Assembly: GCA_031002005.1 (NCBI GenBank)
Contig: JARYHS010008074.1
Coordinates: 182,738,494-182,802,493 of the forward strand
Source of the DNA: Vandiemenella viatica
Taxonomy: Eukaryota; Arthropoda; Insecta; Orthoptera; Morabidae
Length of the DNA stretch: 64,000 bases
Direction of reading: 5' to 3'
Shown here: positions 55,831-64,000 of the stretch, one piece after another
How the letters are laid out: the number at the start of each line of letters is the position of its first letter
How positions within the stretch are numbered: the first letter of the stretch is position 1
Position numbers and translations under genes: made by a program
The notes under the pieces: model-generated
The model's database searches: none
What the model saw: the letters and a program-made list of their open reading frames with translations, nothing else
What the model was told of the DNA's origin: nothing

Positions 55831-57089
55831 CGAGGGTCGTTTAAAAAGTCCGTGCAAAAAATAAAAACTACTTACGTGTTGGGTAACCCTTTTTTATTTT
55901 TCGACATAGTCTCCTTTTAGGCTTATCCACTTCATCCAATGATGTTCTAGTTTGTTGATCCCTTCCAAATAATAGGATTTGTCCAAATCTGCAAAATATC
56001 CATTAGTGTGTGCAATCACCTCCTCATTTGAATAAAATCTTTGTCCCGCCAGCCTTTTCTTCAAATTGAGGAACAAATAGTAATCCGAGGGAGCCATGTC
56101 TGGAGAATAGGGGGGATGTGAAACGAGTTGGAATCCTATTTCTATTTATTTTGCAACCACAACTGCTAAAGCGTGTGCTGGTGCATTGTCGTGATGGAAA
56201 AGGAGTTTTTGTGGGCCAATCGCAGGCGTTTTTCTTGCAGCTCGGTTTTCAAATGGTCCAATAACAATTAATAATATATACCTGTAATAGTTTTACCCTT
56301 TTACACATAGTTGATGAGGATTATCCCTTGCGAATCCCAAAAGAATGTTGCCATAACCTTTCCGTCCCAAGGAACGGTCTTTGCCTTTTTTGGTGCCCCA
56401 TTGTTTAGATTGTTGTTTGGTCTCAGGAGTATAGTAATGTATCCATGTTTCATCCACAGTGACGAAACGACGCTTAAAGTCCTATGGATTCTTCTGAAAC
56501 AGCTGCAAACTATCCTTGAAACACTCCACATGATTCCGTTATTGGTCAAGCGTTAGCAATCATGGCACCCATCTTGCAGATAGCTTTCTCATGTCCAAAT
56601 GTTTATGCAAAAATTATGTACCCATTCTTGAGACACCCACAGCACTAGGAATCTCACGCACCATAACTCTTCTGTCATCCATCATCATATCATGAATTTG
56701 ATCAATGGTTTCTGGAGTCATAACCTCCACAGGCCGTCCAGAACGTTCAGTGTCACTTGTGCCCATATGGCCAGTCCGAAAATTTTGAAACCACTTCTAA
56801 TTGAAGGTGCAGAGTCACCATAATGTTTATCAAGCTTCTATTTAGTCTCCTGAGGCGTTTTTCCTTTCATAAAGTAATGTTTAATCACCACACGAAATTC
56901 TTTTTCGTCAATTTCTTGAAAATCACTCGACTTCCTTGATTCACACGAATGCCAAACACAAAGAAATAGACCAATAGGGCTGAAACTTGGTGTGTGCTCA
57001 TTCAAGAGAGGCTACTAACTAAACATGACCTCGATGCGTGCCGGTGGTGCCATCTCTCGGACTTTGCATGGACTTTTCAAACGCCCTCG
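55831..57089 (-). mobile_element. Mariner element, full length (1259 bp), decayed
   Basis: TIRs of about 27 bp start CGAGGGTCGTTTAAAAAGTC (left) and, on the other strand, CGAGGGCGTTTGAAAAGTCC (right). They are flanked by the TA target duplication at 55829-55830 and 57090-57091. The length is normal for mariner. Confidence 0.9.
55894..56990 (-). pseudogene. Mariner transposase, multiple frameshifts
   Basis: On minus: EFRVVIKHYFMKGKTPQETK (helix-turn-helix region, about 56870), then RRFVTVDETWIHYYTPE near 56440 (first Asp), then HHDNAPAHAL near 56190 (second Asp). SPDMAPSDYYLFLNLKKRLA near 56100 supplies the third Asp of the DD34D triad, followed by the C-terminus to VEK at 55894. All three catalytic residues can still be read, but stops and frame changes lie between them, so no protein is made. 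Confidence 0.85.
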
Positions 57090-57132
57090 TAGATCTAAAA
57101 TTAATGAATCAATTGGTTTAAAAGTAGCATCT

Positions 57133-59034
57133 TGTTAGGCATAAAGCACGATGCTGGGGGCTTGCAACACTTTGCCTAAACTGTGAACATAACTTTCATA
57201 ACCTATGTAGCCTTCTGGTACCTTAATATTTAATACTGTGGATACCACGGGTTTGTATTATGAACCCCAATCATGCAGGGTTTGATAAATAAGTTCACTT
57301 GACACAGTCTTAAGATCACAAATACTTATATTCTTGTTAAAGTTCACTCTTACATAGTCGGTAACAGAATTGTGGATAAGACATCGGACAACAATTCCAT
57401 AAACAATTGGCATATTAAGTGCATTCATATGAGAAGACAAACTCACTAAGTCCCCCTAACTTTAGTGAGAACATGATTATGGCACATTACAGTGTGCCAC
57501 AAACACTACCATGTGGAGCAGTTCACCCCAAGAACTGACGTGAAGTTACCCATTTGAATTCCAGTGAAAGACTGGACTACATAATGACATGAAGTTACTT
57601 CATTGAAAATCACCCAGAGACTTAGCAAATTCAAGATGGCTGAAGGGGCTTTTATAAACTTTTCAATTCCTATTATTAAGGTTCTTCGGTGGTTTAATTA
57701 CTGATTAATTAATTAAAAAGTCCACCAAACAGGTTATGTTTGAAGAGTTGTTTTATTGTGATCCAAACAAGTCAGCGATATTCACAAGCATAGATACAAT
57801 ACAGATATGCACTTCTGAATAATCGCAAAGATAATCTCTGTGAATTCAACTGAATGATTGAAACTCTCTGTAACACTGAATACTGTCAACTAAACTGACT
57901 AACTTCCTTACTTACTTCTCTGTCCAGGCGATCTGTTTATATAGTCTCTATCGAAATTACGAGAATTCTTCAAAGGCATCCGCCCGATATTTCTCGATCA
58001 TTAACAATCACTCAAACAATCAAACATATTAAAAACAATCGAAATTAATACAAAATTACTTAACAACATTACAAAATGATCAGAAATGGTAATTAGAGAT
58101 ACTTAAATACAAAATTATTTACAGAAATCATCTCAAACTGTAGAAAATTGTCCTGTAGACATCGTAACTTACATTAACACATGGAATTACAAGAATTTAA
58201 GAAATTCTCTTGCATCATTCGGTTCTTAAAAATATTAAATGGACTTTAAATAATTTTCTTACCTAAAACAAAGTCTATATACACTGATTTACAAGAAATT
58301 ACAAAACAAACATACCAAATCACTTTCAAGCAAACTTTAGCTCATTACAAATACTTCATACAGTACAATGCTATTCAAAATTCAGGTATGAGGGCTGTTA
58401 CACTATGATGTCAGCAACTTTTTTCAGAAATTAATATCTCCCAATATACTAAATGGTTTAACTTGTAATTACTACAAGGAATTCCTGTTATTATATTCTA
58501 TCTATTTTAATGTAATTCAACATTAAACGGATTTCTATAAGATTAACTTTGAAGTCTCTTACGTCACCAGCTTGGTGCAATTTGTGGCACTCCAACAACA
58601 ATTAATGACAATCTATCTCAAAATCTTAATTATCATACTATTGATTAAGCTTTTTACCAAAACCACTGTATATTCATAATCCTCTCAATTTGGGCTATAT
58701 ACTGGTATAAATTTCTCAATTCTATTCCTTTTAGTTAAAAACTTCATTTCCTTCTCTTAATTAAAACAATTAATTAAATTAAACCTTGCCCAATCAGATA
58801 ATTTTACTTTCAAAATATTCTAGATAGTGCTGACTATAGCTGGTGATAAAAGATCAGCTGTGACTCAATCCAGAGTTATTTTAAATCTTAAATATTTGCT
58901 TTCCTGACACCGTGGTTTAAAACATAAACAAACCAAATTATTTCTTAAACTAAATTTTTCTGGAGATAATGAATACACTTAAAAATGATTCTTATAATAA
59001 GCTTGAGATGAAATGAATGCAGGAAAGTCCATTC
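57133..59034 (+). repeat. LTR family D copy 2
   Basis: Starts TGTTAGGCAT. It matches 34730-35050 and 39294-39880 in order (for example GTAGCCTTCT, CTCTTACGTCACCAG). Relative to copy 1 it contains an extra ~720 bp (about 57685-58402). Its 3' terminus is not preserved: homology fades near 59034, where CR1-like copy e begins. Confidence 0.65.
57685..58402. mobile_element. Unidentified ~720-bp insertion in LTR D copy 2
   Basis: Absent from copy 1, which reads straight from AGAAGCCTGCC to TATGACATCAACAAC. The right end is GGGCTGTTACAC; on minus this gives TGTAACAGCCC, an LTR-like start, so a second solo LTR on minus is possible. No target duplication is clear. Confidence 0.4.
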
Positions 59035-61156
59035 AAGTGGAGGCTCTTGCGGGGGAAAAAAATTCATACACAGATTTCAGAGGTGAGATTAGAATGGTCA
59101 TTATTGGTGGGGATTTAAATTTAGCAGGTGTAAACTGGATTGGAAATATGATTAATAACACAAGGGAACAGAGATTTGAAAATAATAATGGAAGGAGGAT
59201 TTACACAAGTTATAGAGCAGAACACTAGGGGAAAAAATATTTTGAATATATTCCTAATAAAGCCAGATGATAACCTTGTGGGGTGTCAAGTAACCGGAGA
59301 AATAAGTGACCATGAAGCAGTTCTGGTGGATAATAGAGGATTCAGTAAACCAGCAGCCAAAATTGAAGGGGGATGTAGGCACAATTGTAAAAAGGCACAA
59401 ATTTTCAATTTGAAGTAATAGTTCAGAGAGCATTTAAGCAAATGAAAGGAAAGCACAAGTACAGTAGAGTCAAGGTGGGAAGACTTCAAGTAGATAATAT
59501 GAAAGGGTGAAGAAAAATTTATTCCAAAACTGAAAATAAAGAGAAGTAGAGAACCTGTGTACTATAATAGGGAGGAGAGCAGGTTAAAGAGGTTGGTAAG
59601 AAGAGAACATAACAGAGTTAAGAGACAGCAGGGTAGTAGGGAATATTTAAAACAACTAAACAATAGCTAAGAAGGTGGCTAAAGATAGGGTTATGAAGAG
59701 TATTGTCAGTGCAGGGGGACCATTGACTGATGCATCTAGAAATTTTTATGGCTATGTTAGAAAACTGAGGGGAAGGACAGTGTTGAGATGCTTATAGATA
59801 AGGATAGAGAAGAGGTTACTGAGGATTTGAAAAAGGCAAAGATTTTCACTGGTTGGTTTAGTGAGAGCATAAGGGACAATGAATCAGAAATGGGATAGTC
59901 TGCGTCGGAAAATGAGCTTAACAACACAATTAAAAATGAACAAACCTAAAATTTTAAATTCATACTGAGAATATCATGAAGGAAATAATAAAGCTGAAAA
60001 AGGAAACATAAAGGGGCTGTTGTAGATAATATTACTACAAATATCTTAAGGATGGCCGGATGTGACATTGTATCTTATCTTGAAATATTATTTAAATTGA
60101 GTCTGGATACTTGCTGCTTACCACAGGACTGGAAAAGTGCAATAGTAGTATCGGTACATAAAGGAGGGGTGAGAAATAGAGCCAAAAATTACGTGCCAAT
60201 CAGTTTGACATCAGTGGTAGGTAAATTAATGGAGATATTGATACTCTACCACATCAGAAATGTAAGTGAGGAACGTAAGTGGTTTTCAAGTAGGTAACAT
60301 GGGTTCAGGCAAGGATATTCATGTGAATCTACTACGTTGGTGGGATATATACAATATATTTCAGATGAAATGGACAAGGAGGCCAAATTGATAGTGTAGG
60401 ACAAGATCTTTCAAAGTCTTTTGACAGTGTAAGTCATAAAATGGTAGTAAATAAGGTCAAAACTATTGGAGTAGATGAGAAAGTGATTTACTGGATAGAA
60501 ATTTTTTTGAAGGGTAGAAAACAGAAAGTTAGGGTAGGAAATCCAGTATCTAAAGAAGTGGAAGTAAAAATGGGAGTGCCATAGGGTAGCATATTGGGAC
60601 CATTGCTATTCATCATTCTAATGAATAAATGTGTTGATTGTTTACTTTCAGAAATTAGATTGTTTGTTGTTGAAATAATGATATATAAAAGGATCAAAAT
60701 GGTAGAGGAGTATAAACAACTGCAGGGTGATGTGAACAGGATATCTAGTTGGTTGGTAAACATCGGATGAAGATAAATGCAAATAAGAGTCAGCTTATTA
60801 GATACACAAATAAAAAAAATAAAGGTTGATTATGATTGGTGGGGAAATAGTTGCTTGTTGAAGCCTTGAAATGTAAATATCTTGCCATTACATTTGGTAA
60901 CAAGCTTAACTGGACAGGACACATTGGTCAAGTAGCAGGAAAAGGTTTTAAATTTCTGCACTTCTTGGAGAGAGTGATGAGGGGATGTACGAGGGAAGTA
61001 AAGAAATTGGGCTAAAAAACTTTGGTCAGACCCACATTTTGCGTATCAAATACAGGAGTTAAAGAGGGTGCAAAAAAGGGCTGCTAGATTTATTTTAGGA
61101 AATTACTGCAGAATGCAATCAGTAACAGATATGATAAAAGAGCTGGAATGGGATTC
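59035..61156 (+). pseudogene. CR1-like LINE copy e: endonuclease and RT
   Basis: The endonuclease gives VIIGGDLNLAGVNWIGNMI, then GGFTQVIEQNTRGKN and EISDHEAVLVD (terminal SDHE block intact). The linker is near 59700 (GPLTDASRNFYGYVRK-like after frame changes). The RT gives CLPQDWKSAIVVSVHKGGVR, KNYVPISLTSVVGKLME, HGFRQGYSCEST, motif A near 60415, motif B as MGVP*GSILGPLLFIIL near 60570, and motif C changed to LFVVEIM instead of LFADDIM. Thumb sequence follows to 61156. This is the most complete CR1-like copy but has many stops. Confidence 0.8.
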
Positions 61157-61905
61157 ATTAGATTGAATTGAATTGAATTTTATTTGATCCATGAAGTCAT
61201 AATTTATGACATAGGACAAGTCATCAGTAATTACAATAAGAGTTACAATATAAGTTTTTCACACAATACAGAATTATATATCATTATTATAATTATCATA
61301 ATTAAAATTGCATAGTCAGTACAAGCAGCATATGAAATACGTATGTTCAGCTGAAGTTAAATTAATATTCCGATGCTTTACAAGTTACAATACAAAATAA
61401 TTTAATCATGTTTGTTCATTTCTCGATGGTTCATATATTCATTGTTACTATAGAAGCTATTGACTAATAAAAAATATTTTTAGCTTATTTTTTAAAATTA
61501 TGTAAATTTTATATTGTTTTCAGGAAGAGAGTTGTACAGAATTTTAGGCTGGTAGAGTACACTATTTTGGTATAGAGTTTTCTTGTGCCACTCGATATGA
61601 AAATTGTTCCTATTCTTTGTTTCGTGTTTATGTATTTCCTTATTTAGCGCTGCATATTCCTGATGTGATTTCAGGAAGCAGATACACTGAAATAAGTATA
61701 TACTTGGCAGAGTCAATATTTTTAGTTTTTTAAAAATATCCCTGCAGGATTCTCTATGTTTCATACCTTTCATGATTCTTATAGCTCTCTTTGAAGTAAG
61801 AATGCCTGTTTTACATGTGTTGAATTTCCCCAAAAATTATACCATATCTTAATATGCTATGCATATATGAATAGTAGACACACAACATTGTTTTCAAAGA
61901 GCAAC
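61157..61905 (-). pseudogene. LINE N2-type 3' fragment inserted in copy e
   Basis: On minus, 61498-61833 encodes TSKRAIRIMKGMKHRESCRD, then KLKILTLPSIYLFQCICFLK and a C-terminus like that at 35549-35953. Its 3' end is a TTCAA pentamer repeat (61160-61178 on plus as GATTGAATTGAATTGAATT), a tail type usual for CR1/L2-group LINEs. It is 5'-truncated. Confidence 0.75.
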
Positions 61906-62250
61906 ACTCTTTAAGATGACAGAAGGAGGCTAAAGAGGGTGATGGGAGTGTACAAGTCATATATTGGTGATGAGCGATGGAAAGATATTGGTGTAAAAAT
62001 TAAAGTAATTCCACAAGCTGGCACTCAATTTCAGGCACAAAGGTGTAGGAAGATTCTCTTTTTTGGGTAAGGGTGTCGGGGATTGGAATAAGTTAACAAG
62101 AGAAATGATGAATAATTTACCAAAAACGTTGAAAGAATTTAAAGCTAAAATTTGCAGAGGGCAAATGTAGGTGGGTGCACTAAAGGGAGAAGATGATTGT
62201 GTTGAGAAATTGCCACCAGGACGTGCACTCCATTGCAATTTAATTAAATA
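61906..62250 (+). pseudogene. CR1-like LINE copy e: C-terminus and 3' end
   Basis: Continues copy e after the insertion: KRVMGVYKSYIGDERWKDIG, then FQAQRCRKILFFG, and the family 3' end GCCACCAGGACGTGCACTCC leading to an AATTTAATTAAAT tail at about 62236-62250. Confidence 0.75.
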
Positions 62251-62654
62251 TATATATATTACACAAAAATTCTAAGTTCAGTATAAGTGACTTCAAAATC
62301 AATCTATAGAGTATATTACTACTGAGGATAGCTAGTGGGAATGCTTTAGTGAGCTAAATGGTACCTAAAAATCAGTAGTTTACTTTAAGATTTATGGTAT
62401 CAACATATATTTACAGGTATTACTTAATTAAGGAGTATAATTTATGAAAAAAAGGAAAATTTACTGTCAACTTTTTAATTACTTATTTGCAGAAAAATCT
62501 TTTCATGATACTGTCAAGTCATAACAATCCAAGAGAAATTTTCTCCTAATCAGGGTATGGCAGCCATGTTTACTACAATTTGTTATGCAGCCACTGATAA
62601 CATTGCTGTACTCCACTTCACAAACAGATAGTTTTTAGTGATTACATGTCAAAA
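62251..62654. other. Intron, no feature recognised
   Basis: No repeat or coding feature is supported. Confidence 0.4.
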
Positions 62655-62668
62655 AAACATTAACCATA

Positions 62669-62730
62669 ATTTAATTTAATTTAATTGCAATGGAGCACAG
62701 GCTCCGGTGGCAATTTCCCTACACACTGTG
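62669..62730 (-). repeat. CR1-like LINE 3'-end stub
   Basis: (TTTAA)n followed by TTGCAATGGAGCACAGGCTC and CAATTTCCCTACACAC. This is only the last ~45 bp of the CR1-like family plus its tail, a severely 5'-truncated insertion. Confidence 0.7.
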
Positions 62731-62979
62731 GTGCAAAAAGAAGTGAGTTCCATACCCCTCCCCCTTGAGGAAAATATTTTTATTTTCTGTCAGCATTTCC
62801 TTTCACTATATTTGATGTTAATAGTTTTACAAATTTGTTTTTACAGAAATTAACCAAAACAATTATTTTTTATTAAATTTAAGGAAAGATACATTTTGTT
62901 GTGTTGTTAGTTACATGTTATTGATGCAGGAATGCTAACATTTTTAGAAGTACATTAATAATTGATTTTTTTTCCATAG

Positions 62980-63215
62980 CCTTTAACAATACAGATGATC
63001 AGACAAGTGATGAAATTATGAAAAAATCATTGTTTCATAATGAAGAAAAAGAGAAAGATTACTGCATGAAAAATGTGAAAGTAGAACCTGACTCAGATAA
63101 TATATTGAAACCTCTCTCAAAAAGTAACAATTTAAATGATTTTTCAATAGCTGGGAACTATCCAAAGCTGACAAGGGAGGCTGAAAATACAGAAAAACTG
63201 TTGCCACGAATTTAA
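62980..63215 (+). CDS. Putative host-gene exon, downstream
   Basis: Acceptor ATTTTTTTTCCATAG|CC is strong. With the G from 43664 the frame opens as AFNNTDDQTSDEIMKKSLFH, then NEEKEKDYCMKNVKVEPDSD, then NILKPLSKSNNLNDFSIAGN, and ends at TAA 63213-63215. VKVEP is a sumoylation-type consensus often seen in nuclear regulators, which is only a hint. A donor-like ATG|GTAATT at 63267 follows, and a one-base shift at the A5 run near 63197 would keep the frame open to it, so the true exon may be 62980-63266. The protein is not recognised. Confidence 0.62.
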
Positions 63216-63266
63216 AGCAGATGAGTGATGAGGGAGTTAAAACCAATATTAAAGATGATAAGCATG

Positions 63267-64000
63267 GTAATTATGTTTTTACACGTTTATCTGAACACTA
63301 ATGTCTTTTACATTTTCTTTTCCAAAAAGAAATAATTTTTTTTTTTAAAAAAATTGTTAAGGAAAATAGCATTTGCTTACCAATGTTGGAGATCAGAATA
63401 TGCAAAGGAAATATATATGTACTTACGCAAATCACAAAGATTTCTCTGAACAAAATGCTAATTTTGTTTAAACATAGTTATCATGTGCATTTAAGTTCCC
63501 ATATATCTGCCTCCATGTTGGTAAGTGTCAATTTCTATTTCTGCTGTTATTTCAAATATAGCAGAGCTTTTATTTCATCCACATAGACCAGAGAAGCTCT
63601 TCATCATTTTTCCTTCAACTGGTATTTACTAAATTTTGGCACAAATTTTGTGATGAATCAGCATCAATGGTGAATAACAATACAATTATGTTTCTGATTA
63701 GAATGAAAGTACCTACTTTACATAATTACCTACACCATGATTTTTCATAATTAATTTATTAACAATTTATAACACTTAATGACAAAAATAAATAAAAATT
63801 GTAGGTAGAATATAAATAATTAATGAGGACACATAATTCATAAATTACTGTGAAGAGCTGTGTCCATGCCTTTTCCAGCCCTGCTTCTGTGATGCAATGA
63901 GATCCTATACATTCAACTATGGCAAACATTTCAAATGTGTGACTAACGTGCCTAACAATATTAACTTAATAATTTCTATTTTAGAAAATATAAATCAATT
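63267..64000. other. Intron or 3' flank, no feature recognised
   Basis: Follows a donor-like GTAATT. AT-rich, with no further exon recognised up to the window end. Confidence 0.4.

Overview
This window is eukaryotic, non-coding-dominated and A+T-rich, and looks like a long-intron stretch of a large arthropod genome (probably an insect; the species is inferred only loosely from the mix of Penelope-like, CR1/Jockey-type, mariner, hAT, Helitron and tRNA-SINE repeats). There are no operons or bacterial features. Almost everything readable is a dead transposable element, often nested inside another. The one candidate host gene is on the + strand: three short exons at 33268-33405, 43555-43664 and 62980-63215 (possibly to 63266). 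They have good splice signals, their reading phases fit across introns of about 10.1 and 19.3 kb, and they lie outside recognised repeats. The protein is not recognised.

Layout. 1-1179: LTR (minus) inserted in the 3' end of a CR1-like LINE that runs on the minus strand to about 5150 and is also split by a Helitron-like element (2039-2748). 6045-16870: a Penelope-like element (PLE) cluster. Two copies in tandem on minus are followed by a head-to-head copy on plus, with pseudo-LTRs carrying hammerhead ribozyme motifs; a Jockey-type LINE (8451 to about 12590) sits inside. 17450-20340: a second CR1-like copy (minus) split by an A56 tract and an RTE-like RT fragment. 21150-22340: a decayed Tc1/mariner-type transposase. 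23085-26290: CR1-like (plus) split by a solo LTR (23382-25112). 26414-28172: a second solo LTR of the same family. 28271 to about 32910: a Helitron-like element built of ~187-bp tandem units, split by a tRNA-derived SINE (28586-28870) and a solo LTR (29109-31460).

33268-33405: host exon. 33770-34565: CR1-like fragment. 34566-39992: LTR split by a 4.2-kb LINE (35054-39293, minus) that still has a 413-residue open RT and an SGNH-esterase ORF1. 43555-43664: host exon. 44800-45060: a PLE pseudo-LTR scrap. 45110-51415: CR1-like (minus) split first by a solo LTR (45397-47908) and then by a hAT-like DNA transposon (47960-51187; 12-bp TIRs, perfect 8-bp target duplication) whose transposase gene contains a perfect 85-bp-arm palindrome. 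51488-52866: a PLE with inverted pseudo-LTR arms. 53150-53960: another PLE endonuclease end with a hammerhead-like fold. 54741-54938: ~40-bp minisatellite. 55831-57089: full-length mariner (minus). 57133-59034: LTR with an extra insertion. 59035-62250: CR1-like (plus) split by another LINE fragment. 62980-63266: host exon.

The nesting gives a relative history. The CR1-like family is the oldest layer and has been hit repeatedly by LTRs, Helitron, hAT and other LINEs. Nothing here suggests genes working together except the parts of each transposon and the three exons of the putative host gene. All family calls come from reading motifs in translated sequence, not from database searches.
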